A DNA stretch of 64,000 nucleotides from Tautonia marina. GTDB lineage: Bacteria; Planctomycetota; Planctomycetia; Isosphaerales; Isosphaeraceae. This document shows, piece by piece, positions 33,943-43,631 of the stretch; within the stretch, counting starts at the first letter, position 1, and every line of letters begins with the position of its first letter. The notes under the pieces were generated by a model. The model was given only the letters and a program-made list of their open reading frames with translations, searched no databases and was not told where the DNA came from. Location: NCBI RefSeq assembly GCF_009177065.1, contig NZ_WEZF01000004.1:62001-126000 (forward strand). Reading direction: 5' to 3'. Both the position numbers and the translations under genes were made by a program.

Positions 33943-36389
33943 GGATCTCGCCTCGATGTCGCGATAAGTTCATGCTCAGCCTTCGAGAAGGTGTGCAAGG
34001 GTCGGGTTCCCAGTTCGATCAGGGCATCGACGTCAAGAATGAGCGCGACGCGACCATTTCCCAGGATACTGGCCCCTGAGAGACCTCGCACGGACTTGTA
34101 GTTCTTCTCGATGGATTTCAAAACGATTTCCTGAATGCCGATCAGCTCATCAACCATCAGCCCAATCGTCGTCAACGTGCTTTGCACGACCACCACCGGA
34201 CGACGCGTCGAACGCTCCTGAGGCGCCGATCCGGCGGTTCGACTCGGATGGACCCCTCCTCCCCACTGAAACACATCGTCAAGTGAGAGAAGCGAAATCA
34301 CTCGGCCTCGAACCTCGATGGCTCTACTCCCCTGAACGTCGAGAATCTGATCCGGGCTGATCTCGACGATTTCCCGAATTTCTCCCAGCGGCAAGGCATA
34401 CGTTTCTTCGTAAATGCGGACCAGTAAGCTTGGCATGATCGCGAGTGTGAGCGGGAGCCGGATGGTGAAGGTTGTCCCCTGGCCAGGTTCGGTTCGGACA
34501 AAAACGGTGCCGTTGAGCTGTTCGATCCGGTGCTTCACCACGTCCATTCCGACGCCTCGACCGGAGATGTCGGAAACCGCATCAGCCGTGCTCAGGCCGG
34601 CATGAAAGATATACGGGATCACCTCGGGGGGCGAAAGCCGGGCGGCTTCAGCCTCGGGCAACAGACCGTGGGCGGCGATTTTCCGGCGAAGGCGGACAAC
34701 ATCCAGTCCTTTGCCGTCATCCGCCACAGTAATGACCACGCGATTCCCCCGGTGAGCCGCGGCGAGGGTCACGGTTCCGGTTCTGGGTTTGCCCAACGAC
34801 GCGCGCACCTCTGGGGCTTCCAGGCCATGATCGACCGCGTTACGGACCATGTGAATCAGCGGATCACTCAACTCATCGATCATCCGCTTGTCCAGCTCGG
34901 TCGCTTCCCCCTGGATCTGAAGCAGAACGTCTTTGCCCGAACCCACGCTGACATCGCGCACCACGCGCCGGAAGCGTTCAAACAAGGGACCTATCGGCAC
35001 CATCCGAGTGTCCAGGACTCCCTTCTGGATTCGGTCGCAAACTCGTCCGAGCTGATCGATCGCTTCGGCCATCTCGGACAGATGGTCCCGACCGATCCGG
35101 AGCCGATCCAGGTTCGCTCGCAACTCACGGATGTTTTCGGTGAGTCGCCGAAATTGGGATCGCCATCGTTCCCGGATTCCTTGACTTCGTTCCGACGAGT
35201 CAAGCACGGCCTCGAACCCCTCAATCAGACAATCGAGTCGATCCTGACTGTCGGCCGCCAGCAATCGAACATCCGAATCACGAAACAATGCCTCCAGCTC
35301 TTGGGTCAAATCGGCGAACCGAGCGCGACTAATCACCAGCTCTCCCGCAAGATTCATGAGATGATCAAGTCGGTCGACGTCGACCCGTAGCGTCTCGGCA
35401 ATTTTTGCTTTTGTCGGGGTTTTCGGCAGAACCATCTCCGTTGGTCCGGCGGATTCAGATCGCACCGGTCGGAATTCTGTCACCTCGAAATTCGTCTCCG
35501 GTGTCAGAACCTCAGGGGCGGACGTATCCGAAACTTCCGAGAGGCTAACCTCGTCCAAGGACTCTTCAGCATCCCCAAACTGGATGGCAGCGACTCCATC
35601 GACCTCGGCCAGTGATCGAAGCTCTTCACGATCCGCGTCAGCTTCAACCCATGCGGTGAAGGTGGGTCTCGACTCGACCTCGTCCAGTCGATCGGCGGGT
35701 GGATCACTTCCCAGGACCCGAACACGAGAAGAAAGTCGATTGAGAATCAACCGCGCTTTCATGTCTCGCCATTGCAGGTTCGGATCAAACACGACCGTCA
35801 CCGCAAGACCTTCGGGCTGTCCTTGCTCGACAATCGTTGGGCCGGAAACCGATTCTGGGGTTTCGACCTCCGAAACAACTTCGTGAGATTCGACCTCGAC
35901 ATCCTCCATCGGAAGCTCGATGGCGTCCGGCGCATTGATCGATGGAGAAATATCTTCAGGAATGGATTCGTTGGCGCTCTTGGTTGGCGCTTCGTCCGCC
36001 CCCAGATACGACACGACCGCGTCGATCATGTCACTGAGGTCGCTCCCTTTCCCTTCGGATCGAAGATCCCGATGATAATCACGCAGTCGATCAAGGCTTT
36101 GGAAGCTGAGTTGAAGCGCATCAAAATCGAGCGATCGTTTGCCGCTTCGGAGCTGATCGAACAGGGTTTCCAGATGATGGGCCAGTCGATTGACCTGATC
36201 AAACCCCATCACACTCGCCGAACCCTTCAGACTGTGAACCAGTCGAAAGGTTTCCTGAAGCGCGGCCGCGTCGGTTTGGTCGTTCTCAAGACGGAGCAGG
36301 GTGTCGTTGAGCGTGCCGATTTGCTCATCAGTCTCGTCAAGATAGAACGGCAAGAGCTCTGATACGTCGAAACCCGACATGAGTGTCAT
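33939..36389 (-). CDS. cheA: CheA chemotaxis histidine kinase
   Basis: All standard domains are present in 816 residues. An Hpt domain carries His52 in LVHSLKGSASVMGF. A P2-like domain lies around 200-290, a dimerisation helix pair around 330-450, then the HATPase (HMVRNAVDHGLE, ADDGKGL, GRGVGMDVVKHRI) and a CheW-like P5 domain at the end. It phosphorylates CheY-like and CheB receivers in response to the receptor. The ATG at 36389 overlaps the cheR stop by four bases, consistent with the other overlaps in the cluster; the ATG at 36380 is three codons downstream. Confidence 0.95.
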   Translation of the reverse strand: MTLMSGFDVSELLPFYLDETDEQIGTLNDTLLRLENDQTDAAALQETFRLVHSLKGSASVMGFDQVNRLAHHLETLFDQLRSGKRSLDFDALQLSFQSLDRLRDYHRDLRSEGKGSDLSDMIDAVVSYLGADEAPTKSANESIPEDISPSINAPDAIELPMEDVEVESHEVVSEVETPESVSGPTIVEQGQPEGLAVTVVFDPNLQWRDMKARLILNRLSSRVRVLGSDPPADRLDEVESRPTFTAWVEADADREELRSLAEVDGVAAIQFGDAEESLDEVSLSEVSDTSAPEVLTPETNFEVTEFRPVRSESAGPTEMVLPKTPTKAKIAETLRVDVDRLDHLMNLAGELVISRARFADLTQELEALFRDSDVRLLAADSQDRLDCLIEGFEAVLDSSERSQGIRERWRSQFRRLTENIRELRANLDRLRIGRDHLSEMAEAIDQLGRVCDRIQKGVLDTRMVPIGPLFERFRRVVRDVSVGSGKDVLLQIQGEATELDKRMIDELSDPLIHMVRNAVDHGLEAPEVRASLGKPRTGTVTLAAAHRGNRVVITVADDGKGLDVVRLRRKIAAHGLLPEAEAARLSPPEVIPYIFHAGLSTADAVSDISGRGVGMDVVKHRIEQLNGTVFVRTEPGQGTTFTIRLPLTLAIMPSLLVRIYEETYALPLGEIREIVEISPDQILDVQGSRAIEVRGRVISLLSLDDVFQWGGGVHPSRTAGSAPQERSTRRPVVVVQSTLTTIGLMVDELIGIQEIVLKSIEKNYKSVRGLSGASILGNGRVALILDVDALIELGTRPLHTFSKAEHELIATSRRDP

Positions 36390-37222
36390 CCCCCGTCCGG
36401 TCTGCGGTAGAGCCAACTCTCGACACGTTCCAGCCGATTGAGCATTCCGTAAATTCCCTCCGTCGGTCCGACCACAAGATACCCGCCCGGTTCGAGGGCA
36501 TTGACCATGTGTCGGACGACTCGCGCTTTTGACTCGGCATCAAAATAGATCAGCACATTTTTCAAAAAGATGCAATCAAATGGCCCTTCTCGGATCGGGT
36601 GCAAGAGGTTGTGCGTGCGAAACGTGGCACGACCTTTCAGTTCCTCACTCAGTTTCCATCGGTTGGTACCAGAATCAAAGGTGAACCACCGTTTCCGCTC
36701 CGCCTGGGTCACCGAGCGAAGCGATCGATCCCCATAACTCGCCTCTCGCGCCGATCGGAGTGCGGCCTCGCTGATGTCCGTTCCCAGTGCCCGAAGCTCC
36801 CAGGTTGGAGGAGGCTGATGGACCTCGGCCAGACGGATCAGGGCCGAGTAAAGCTCTTCGCCTCCACTGCACGCGGCCGACCAAATCGCCATGCTTTTGG
36901 GGTGTTTCTTCACTCGGCTTCGTTCGATCAGTTCCTTTGCAAATCGATCGGCCAGCCATTGGAAGTGGTGCGGATCACGAAAAAAATAGGTTTCTCGGGT
37001 GGTGATCGCATCTACGAATCGACCAATTTCCAGGCGATCGCCACCTGCGGCCAAGCGAGCATAGTAGGCTTCGAAGGTTCCGTCGCCAGTCGCCTGGACC
37101 CGTCGTTTCAGGCGGTTGGAGAGCATCACACGCTTGGTTTCAGGAATGCGAATCCCCGTGGTCCGGTAAATCATGGCTCGGAACTGATCAAAAAGATCAT
37201 CGGGGAGCAAATCCTGTTGCAT
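36386..37222 (-). CDS. cheR: CheR chemoreceptor methyltransferase
   Basis: The 278-residue product shows the CheR N-terminal helical domain (IYRTTGIRIPETKRVMLSNRL) and the SAM-binding domain with AACSGGEELYSALIRLAE, a variant of the usual STGEEPYS, followed by LGTDISEAALRSAR and CIFLKNVLIYF. It methylates receptor glutamates. The soluble receptor upstream ends in SGFKV and lacks the NWETF-type tether, so methylation may be tether-independent. The ATG at 37222 is chosen; the frame extends to 37393 but overlaps the receptor gene. Confidence 0.9.
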   Translation of the reverse strand: MQQDLLPDDLFDQFRAMIYRTTGIRIPETKRVMLSNRLKRRVQATGDGTFEAYYARLAAGGDRLEIGRFVDAITTRETYFFRDPHHFQWLADRFAKELIERSRVKKHPKSMAIWSAACSGGEELYSALIRLAEVHQPPPTWELRALGTDISEAALRSAREASYGDRSLRSVTQAERKRWFTFDSGTNRWKLSEELKGRATFRTHNLLHPIREGPFDCIFLKNVLIYFDAESKARVVRHMVNALEPGGYLVVGPTEGIYGMLNRLERVESWLYRRPDGG

Positions 37223-37307
37223 TGTCTCTCGCCTCACACCGACGCCTGCGAACTCCAGAACCCCCGGAATGGATTCACGGAGGTTCCGGTTCGAAGGAGT
37301 CGTCGCA

Positions 37308-39797
37308 TCAGACCTTGAAGCCCGAAACCGCCTGACGCAAGGCCTGGGCCTGGGCTCCAAGCTCCTCAGCACTGGCCGATAGCTCCTCGGCACTCGATGC
37401 GTTCGTTTCGGTGATGCCCGAGACGTCCTGAATCGCCTTGGTCACCTCCGAAGCGGATTCGGACTGCTCATGCGTGGCTCGGGCGATCTTACCGATTCGT
37501 TCGGTCGTTTCTTCGACTCCCTTCACGATCGTTGCGAGGGAAGACCCGGCTTTCTCGGACAGGCGAGCACCATCCGCCACGCGACGTGTCGATTCCTTGA
37601 TCAAGGACGTAATCTCTTTCGCCGCAGCGCTGGAGCGTTCCGCGAGTTTGCGGACCTCGTCGGCGACCACCGCGAAACCCAAACCATGCTCCCCGGCCCT
37701 TGCGGCCTCGATGGCGGCATTGAGCGCGAGCAGGTTTGTCTGACTGGCGATCTCCCCGATGACCTGGGTAATGTCACTGACCTGTTCACTCGACTTGGTA
37801 ATCAAGCCCATGGCCTCGATGGCCTGCTCGACCGCCTCCCCTCCTTGCCGGGCCAGTCCCCAGGTTTCTTCGGCCTGTGTGCGAGCAGCCTCGGCATTTT
37901 GATTGATCTCGGTAATCGCCCGGCCGAGTTGCTCGATCGAGGCCGACATCTCCTCGACCGTCGCGGCCTGACTCTGAGACGATTCACTCAGATAGGTCGC
38001 ACTCTCGGCGATCACCTGAGAGCCTTCTGCAAACTGGCCGGTCGATTCGGCAATTTGACTAATGATCTCTTTCAGATCCCTGATCATGTTGGCCATCGCG
38101 GCGCCAAGACGCCCCAGATCGTCTTCGCCCTGAACCGGAACCTCCACCGTCAGATTCCCTGCCGCCGCGGCCGAAGCCACGTTCATCAGCGAAGTGACCT
38201 TTTCTTCCAGATCGCGTTTTTCTGCCTCAGCCCGGAATTGTCGATCGACCCGATCAAGGGCCGAGGAGACCAGCCTGCCGACACTCCGCATCACTTCGAG
38301 TCGATTTTCGGATGGATCAATTGTTTCTCTCGTGAGAAAATCCATGGCGCCGAGAAACGAGCCGTTCAGCTGAATCGGGATGGCCAGGGCCGACGAAACC
38401 TCGCACCGGCGCGCCACGCCGGCTCGGGGACATCCCGAGAGTTCTGACAATTCGGGGACGAACACAAGGTCGTGCTGCTGCCAGCAACGACCACTCAGGC
38501 CCTGTCCTTCGACGTAGCGAGAGGCTTTCGTCGCCCGCTTGAACTCGTCTGGCATTTCTCCTGATTCATACGCGAATACGAGCGATCGCTCCTCAGTGTC
38601 CAGTTTCCAGAACGAACCGTAAAGCCATCCGAACGCTTCTCGGACGGTTTCCAGTGCGATCCTGATCACTTCCTCCGGCGTATTTGCCTTGCCTAACCGC
38701 ATCAACAGGAAGTTCACCGCGTTCGAGTCGGCCAGCATCTCCGTTTCTCGAACCGCTTGGAGATGCTTCCCCGTGACAATTTCCCAGGTCAGCATGGGAC
38801 CAAGGTACTCACCCGTCTCGTCAACGATCGCAGATGCAACCAGATCGATCAGTTCCGATCCAAGGTGCATCGTGCCGTGATACGGCAGGTTCGCAGGGTC
38901 CGAGAGCAAGGTGCGCTGATGCTCAGGATTCTTATGGAACACGTCGAGCGATTGGCCAATCATCTTCTCAACCGGCACGCTAAACGACGCTTGAAGACGG
39001 GTCAGGGTTTCGATGGACTTCGGGTTCAAATAGCGAATTCGGAGATCGCTATCCGCAAACATCATGTTCAGCGGTGCGTTGGCAACCATCTGGGCCAAGC
39101 GGTTCATCTCGCGCGACTGGTTCAGGTGGCTGATCTTGTTCGAGGCCGTCTGAGCGATGGCCGTGAGTGCATCCATCCGAAGTTCGGTGATCTCGATCGG
39201 ACGGGTCGAGCCGAACTCGAGCACGGAGATCACCTCGCCGCTGCTTCGGATCGGCAGCGCGATCATTCCCCTGAGTCCAGCCTCTTTCGCGATCCGATCC
39301 TTCATCGACGGATGGTCTGCAAGCAAGTCCTCAATCGACACCGACTCGCCGCGCTGCCAGGCAATTCCCGAAACCCCTTCGTTGGCACGAATCACTCGTT
39401 CCTGAGCCAATCGGCGCAAGAGAACATTGCCTGTTCCCGAATCGAGTCCGAATACGAGCGTGTTGGTCGAGGGATCCGGTCTCCGAGCGCACGCGATCTC
39501 CCAGCCATAGGTCGCCTGGATCGCCGAAAGCACTTCGCGCAGAATGTCGTTGGTCGAGTTCGCTCGGACAAGACCTGCGAAAGCCTCAATCATGGCTCTC
39601 GTATCGGCCTTCGATTCTTCGAGCCGATCGAACGCATCTTCTGCCAAGGCCATCGGCTCCAACTCGGAGGTGGGGCGAGCCGTTCGGTTTCGGGTTCGAG
39701 AGCTTGATGATCGCTTCGAGGAACGACTCGACGGTGCCTCCTCCGCCGTCGGAGAAGGGACGTCCATCGGTTCGGGATCGCGCTGATCGTGACTCAT
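37308..39797 (-). CDS. Cytoplasmic methyl-accepting protein: GAF-PAS-GAF-HAMP-signalling domain
   Basis: The 829 residues contain no membrane helix. After a Ser/Arg-rich N-terminus come a GAF-like domain (about 70-220), a PAS domain (about 235-360, [20 protein letters not shown]), a second GAF domain (about 375-520), a HAMP-like helix pair and the methyl-accepting coiled coil with its hairpin tip [24 protein letters not shown]. The tip binds CheA/CheW. With two GAF and one PAS domains it likely senses an internal cue such as redox state or a small molecule. It ends without a CheR-tether motif. It lies between cheW and cheR, separated from cheW by a strong hairpin. Confidence 0.9.
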   Translation of the reverse strand: MSHDQRDPEPMDVPSPTAEEAPSSRSSKRSSSSRTRNRTARPTSELEPMALAEDAFDRLEESKADTRAMIEAFAGLVRANSTNDILREVLSAIQATYGWEIACARRPDPSTNTLVFGLDSGTGNVLLRRLAQERVIRANEGVSGIAWQRGESVSIEDLLADHPSMKDRIAKEAGLRGMIALPIRSSGEVISVLEFGSTRPIEITELRMDALTAIAQTASNKISHLNQSREMNRLAQMVANAPLNMMFADSDLRIRYLNPKSIETLTRLQASFSVPVEKMIGQSLDVFHKNPEHQRTLLSDPANLPYHGTMHLGSELIDLVASAIVDETGEYLGPMLTWEIVTGKHLQAVRETEMLADSNAVNFLLMRLGKANTPEEVIRIALETVREAFGWLYGSFWKLDTEERSLVFAYESGEMPDEFKRATKASRYVEGQGLSGRCWQQHDLVFVPELSELSGCPRAGVARRCEVSSALAIPIQLNGSFLGAMDFLTRETIDPSENRLEVMRSVGRLVSSALDRVDRQFRAEAEKRDLEEKVTSLMNVASAAAAGNLTVEVPVQGEDDLGRLGAAMANMIRDLKEIISQIAESTGQFAEGSQVIAESATYLSESSQSQAATVEEMSASIEQLGRAITEINQNAEAARTQAEETWGLARQGGEAVEQAIEAMGLITKSSEQVSDITQVIGEIASQTNLLALNAAIEAARAGEHGLGFAVVADEVRKLAERSSAAAKEITSLIKESTRRVADGARLSEKAGSSLATIVKGVEETTERIGKIARATHEQSESASEVTKAIQDVSGITETNASSAEELSASAEELGAQAQALRQAVSGFKV

Positions 39798-39882
39798 GAA
39801 TCGTGCTCAGGAGGGGTCGCTGGGAAGAAGAACCTGGCCTCCTGCCCCGTTCTTTGGATCCGTCACCAATCAAATGCGATCG

Positions 39883-39909
39883 GAGATTCGGGGGCAGTCC
39901 CCGAATCTC
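39883..39909 (-). terminator. Perfect 11-bp hairpin at the cheW stop
   Basis: GAGATTCGGGG (39883-39893) and CCCCGAATCTC (39899-39909) pair perfectly around a 5-base loop, overlapping the stop at 39908-39910. No U-run follows on the minus strand. It divides the chemosensory cluster into an upstream pair (phosphatase, cheW) and a downstream receptor-to-cheB block, and may partly terminate or protect the mRNA. Confidence 0.6.
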
Positions 39910-40417
39910 AAGTTCCGTCCGATTCGAGATCGAGATGACCGAGCAGGCGGTCAACATCGAGCGCGATGACGAGATGATCGCCATCTCGGAACAGCCCCGA
40001 GATGGCGGAAGAGGCCACCGACGCGATCCCTGGCGGGGGGGGCTGAAGCTGGTCCTCACCGACCCGCATGACCTGAGAGACGGAATCGACGATCAATCCA
40101 ACCGTTCGCGATTGAACATTGACGACCACCACGCGGGTCTGCTCGTCGAACGGCTTCGGGGGCACGCCAAATTTGGTCCGGAGATTGATCACCGGCAGAA
40201 CGGTCCCACGCAGATTCATCAGCCCTTCGACATCCGCCGGGGTCTGCGGCAGCCGCGTGATCGCCGGCATCAGGATAATTTCTTGCACCCGGCGAATTGC
40301 AACCGCGTAGTCGGAACGGTCGAGCCGGAATCCCACAAACTGCAGAAGTGTCCCTTCAGTGCGAGGAGCCGCCGGTGTGGGAGTTGACGCCTGGGGTGGA
40401 TTCGAAGCAGAGGACAT
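39908..40417 (-). CDS. cheW: CheW coupling protein
   Basis: The 169-residue protein has the SH3-like CheW fold: LLQFVGFRLDRSDYAVAI, then IILMPAITRLPQTPADVEGLMNLRGTVLPVINLRTKF and the Q/VxxIVDSVSQVMRV segment near the end. The first 20 residues are a Pro/Ala-rich tail before the fold. It links CheA to the receptor. It lies between the PP2C phosphatase gene (118 bases upstream) and the receptor gene (110 bases downstream). The ATG at 40417 gives the full fold. Confidence 0.92.
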   Translation of the reverse strand: MSSASNPPQASTPTPAAPRTEGTLLQFVGFRLDRSDYAVAIRRVQEIILMPAITRLPQTPADVEGLMNLRGTVLPVINLRTKFGVPPKPFDEQTRVVVVNVQSRTVGLIVDSVSQVMRVGEDQLQPPPPGIASVASSAISGLFRDGDHLVIALDVDRLLGHLDLESDGT

Positions 40418-40535
40418 GGTCGCAAATGCCCATCAATCCGAGGAGTCAACCGAATCCGGACAACCCGATCGCCACGAGATGCCGCGACCGAGACTCTCTT
40501 CAGTTTACCTTATGAAACTCCCAAAGGACGGCGGA

Positions 40536-41738
40536 TCAGGAGGCATCCCCCCGCGGACCGGGCATGAGGCGGATCTGGACAATCGAGAAATCGTCCTCGA
40601 ACCCCGGTTTGCCCGACAGAGAACCAAGGTACTCAATCAGCGCGTCCATCGCAGAGCCCTCGGCCCTTGACTGCTGGCCCAGATAGGAAACGAACTCGCT
40701 AAACGGCCACATCGTTTGATCCGTTCGCTGGACCTCAAAAACTCCATCACTGTAAACGAACACCGTCGCCGGCCCCTGGAGTGCATACTCCTTCGTCTCA
40801 AATTCGAGTCCGTCGAACGCTCCCACCATCGGTCCGGTTGCCTCAAGCATGATCGTTTCTCCCGAAGCGTCCGAAACCAGGAGCGCGGGGGGATGACCGC
40901 CTCCGGTGTAGCGGATGACTCCGGTCGGCAGATGGTACACACCGTACCAGGCCGTGAAATACTTGTCCGCCTGGCGAGACATCTCGAACCGCTCGTTCAG
41001 GGCAGTCAGAACCTGCCCGGGGTCCTTAAAATCGGTGCCGGGAAGCGACTGCGACCGAATGGCGTTCAACACTGAAACGGAAAGCAGCGCCGCTCCGACC
41101 CCATGACCCACCACATCAATCAAATAAACGGCGAAGTGATCGTCATCAAGCTGGTGATATCCGAAGGTGTCTCCCCCTAGTTGTGCCGAGGGAATAAACC
41201 GCCAGTCTGCTTGAATGGCCCCCTGATCGATCGGGGCTGGGAGCAAGGACTGGACGTACCGGGCCGCCTCGGCCACGTCATGTGCGAGTGCTTCCTGGCT
41301 GGCAACCAGCGCCCGATAGGCTTCATCGCGTTGAAGTTGGTTGATGTAGCCCTTTGAGTGGTGTCGGATCCGAGCAAGCAGTTCGAGCCGATCCGGGAGC
41401 TTGACGATATAGTCGTTCGCACCAAAGGCAAAGGCATCCGCCTTGGTCTGCGGTTCTTCCCGGGTTGAAAGCACGATCACTGGAACGTCCCGGGTTGCCT
41501 CGCGACTCCGGTAGAGTTTCACGAGATCAAGCCCGTCCACGTCGGGCAAAACGAGGTCCTGAAGGATTACGGTCGGTTGAAATGCCTCGGCCGTCTCCAT
41601 CGCCTGCGACGGATCCTTGCAATACTGAAACTCAATGTCCTGCTCGTTGGCGAGCATCCGCTTCACGGCTTCACCAATCAAGGGTTGATCATCGATCAGG
41701 AGAACCTTGACCTTGTGTTCGCTCAGGCCGGTGGCCAT
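40536..41738 (-). CDS. Receiver-PP2C (SpoIIE/RsbU-type) phosphatase
   Basis: A 400-residue protein with an N-terminal receiver (Asp61 in LQDLVLPDVDG; LIDDQPLIGEA pocket) and a C-terminal PPM/PP2C phosphatase with metal-binding residues in LGGDTFGY and LIDVVGHGVGAALLSV, plus SDGVFEV. Such proteins dephosphorylate an anti-sigma-factor antagonist in partner-switching. The receiver would be phosphorylated by CheA or another kinase, linking sensing to gene expression. The ATG at 41738 is preceded by GAGG at eight bases. It is the first gene of the chemosensory cluster; no STAS or anti-sigma gene is in view. Confidence 0.85.
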   Translation of the reverse strand: MATGLSEHKVKVLLIDDQPLIGEAVKRMLANEQDIEFQYCKDPSQAMETAEAFQPTVILQDLVLPDVDGLDLVKLYRSREATRDVPVIVLSTREEPQTKADAFAFGANDYIVKLPDRLELLARIRHHSKGYINQLQRDEAYRALVASQEALAHDVAEAARYVQSLLPAPIDQGAIQADWRFIPSAQLGGDTFGYHQLDDDHFAVYLIDVVGHGVGAALLSVSVLNAIRSQSLPGTDFKDPGQVLTALNERFEMSRQADKYFTAWYGVYHLPTGVIRYTGGGHPPALLVSDASGETIMLEATGPMVGAFDGLEFETKEYALQGPATVFVYSDGVFEVQRTDQTMWPFSEFVSYLGQQSRAEGSAMDALIEYLGSLSGKPGFEDDFSIVQIRLMPGPRGDAS

Positions 41739-42099
41739 CAAAGGGGCCTCGCTGCAGACGTGACCGATCGGACGAGAAAGACGACGTGAATCTCACACCG
41801 AAGAAACGATCCTAGCCTGTTCCGGCGATTGAGAACAGCAGGCACTCAACCAATTGCAGACGATCGGACAGGCCGAGGCTGGGACAGAAACTCACCGGGA
41901 CACAGCCTCTTGAGGAAGCCATTCTGAGTTCGGAACACGACGACGATCAGGTCGCGAGGACCGAGCCAGGTCTTCTCACGTCAGATTGACGGGTCAGACA
42001 ACGGGGACCGATCCTCGCCATCAACAGGCCAGGCTCCGGCTTCCGACGACGCGATCGGGCCATAGAGGACTGATTGTCGTCAGACGTGGATTTCAAGAA
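41739..42099. other. Intergenic region, no gene seen
   Basis: The 361 bases separate the REC-PP2C gene and the second DUF1501 gene. I find only a small hairpin CGTCA-GAT-TGACG near 41980 and no convincing promoter. The region presumably holds the start of the chemosensory transcript, whose promoter I cannot identify. Confidence 0.4.
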
Positions 42100-43575
42100 T
42101 TAGATGATTTGTCGAATCGGATCGGCCCCTTCCACTCCCACGAGTGTCTGATCAAGTCCGCCATAGAAGAAGTTCAGGCGGTCGGGATCCAGTCCGAGCT
42201 GAGTCAAGATTGTCGCATGCAAATGCTTCACATGAAAACGATCGCTCACTGCAGCGGCGCCAAGGTCGTCGGTCTCTCCGACCGAGGTCCCTCCTTTCAC
42301 TCCGCCGCCGGCCATCCACATGGTAAAGCCGTAGGAATTGTGATCTCGACCGGTGCCCTTCTCGTATTCGGCCGTTGGCTGGCGGCCGAACTCGCCTCCC
42401 CAGACGATCAAGGTTTCATCGAGGAGTCCCCGACGCTTGAGGTCGGTGAGCAGGCCGGCGATCGGCTTGTCGGTGCGTCCGCAATGGAAGTTGTGATTGG
42501 CCTCGATGTCGGTATGGGCATCCCAGTTATCGTCGTTGTGAGCCCCTCCCGCATAAATTTGAACAAAACGTACACCACGTTCGACCAGCCGACGCGCCAG
42601 GAGGCAACGGCGGCCGAAATTCTCGGTCTTTGGGTCGTCGATCCCATAAAGCCGCTGCGTTTCTTCCGTCTCTCCCTGAATCTCAGTCGCCTCGGGAGCG
42701 GCCATCTGCATCTTGTACGCCAGCTCAAAACTGGAGATCCGGGCGGCCAGGTCCGACTGATCCGACCGGGCAGCGAGATGATCCGAGTTGTACTCGTTCA
42801 AGGTGTCGATCAGGCGCCGCTGAACGGCGTCGGTCATGCCGTCGGGCCGACTGAGATCGACGATCGGATCGCCCTGTGATCGTAGGATCGTTCCTTGATA
42901 CGTCGAGGGCATGTAGCCGCTCGACCAGTTTTTTGCCCCCGAGATCGGACCTCCCACCGGGTCGAGCATGACTACGAACCCAGGAAGATTCTCGTTCTCG
43001 GAGCCGAGACCATACGTCACCCAGCTTCCCAGGCACGGACTGCCGCTCAAGATTTTCCCGGAGTTCATCTGGAGCATCGCCGAGCCATGCAACGGGCTAT
43101 CGGCCGTCATCGACTTGATGAACGCCAAGTCGTCCACGCATCCGGCGAGGTGCGGAAACAGGTCGCTGACCCACTGGCCCGACTCGCCGTACCGTTGAAA
43201 GTTCCACTTCGGCCCGACAATGCGCCCTTCATTCCGAGAACCGGCCCTTCCCTTCGTCTTGACGGCAATCGTCTTGCCATCGAGCCGGAACAGATCAGGC
43301 TTGTAATCGAAGGTGTCAATATGACTCGGTCCACCATACATGAACAGGAAAATGACAGACTTGGCCTTCGGAGTGAAGTGCGGGGTCTTGGGCGCCATCG
43401 GGTTGACGTACGAGCCGGTCGATCCGGCGTCCGCCTGAGCCGACTTCGAGAAGAATCCGTCCCGAGACAGGAGATCCACCAACCCCAACGAGGTGAAGCC
43501 AAGACCCGTTTGCCAGACGAACTCACGGCGAGTTCGTCCGCAGAAGGAACCCCTCGATCGATTCGGGTTGCTCAT
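42100..43575 (-). CDS. DUF1501 protein, second copy
   Basis: The 491-residue product begins with a Tat-like leader (RTRREFVWQTGLGFTSLGLVDLL). Family markers are FMYGGPSHIDTFDYKP, GRIVGPKWNFQRYG, WGGEFGRQPTAEY and NSYGFTMWMAGGGVKGGTSVGETDDLG. It resembles the other DUF1501 protein of this window (17619-19076) in domain order but is divergent in sequence. It follows the 830-aa DUF1549/DUF1553 gene on the same strand by about 40-60 bases. The start is uncertain: ATG 43575 (MSNPNRS) or ATG 43590 (METCVMS). It likely acts in the periplasm with the PSCyt partner. Confidence 0.88.
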   Translation of the reverse strand: MSNPNRSRGSFCGRTRREFVWQTGLGFTSLGLVDLLSRDGFFSKSAQADAGSTGSYVNPMAPKTPHFTPKAKSVIFLFMYGGPSHIDTFDYKPDLFRLDGKTIAVKTKGRAGSRNEGRIVGPKWNFQRYGESGQWVSDLFPHLAGCVDDLAFIKSMTADSPLHGSAMLQMNSGKILSGSPCLGSWVTYGLGSENENLPGFVVMLDPVGGPISGAKNWSSGYMPSTYQGTILRSQGDPIVDLSRPDGMTDAVQRRLIDTLNEYNSDHLAARSDQSDLAARISSFELAYKMQMAAPEATEIQGETEETQRLYGIDDPKTENFGRRCLLARRLVERGVRFVQIYAGGAHNDDNWDAHTDIEANHNFHCGRTDKPIAGLLTDLKRRGLLDETLIVWGGEFGRQPTAEYEKGTGRDHNSYGFTMWMAGGGVKGGTSVGETDDLGAAAVSDRFHVKHLHATILTQLGLDPDRLNFFYGGLDQTLVGVEGADPIRQII

Positions 43576-43631
43576 CACACACGTCTCCATGGACTCGGGG
43601 GGCTTACGGGTCGCCTTCGTTCCGAGAATCA

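Noticed and set aside
41750-41840. ECF-like promoter (GGAAC then CGGTG) upstream of the chemosensory cluster
   Set aside because: The apparent match to the sequence before the sigma-factor gene has different spacing (18 versus 21 bases), so no shared promoter can be claimed.
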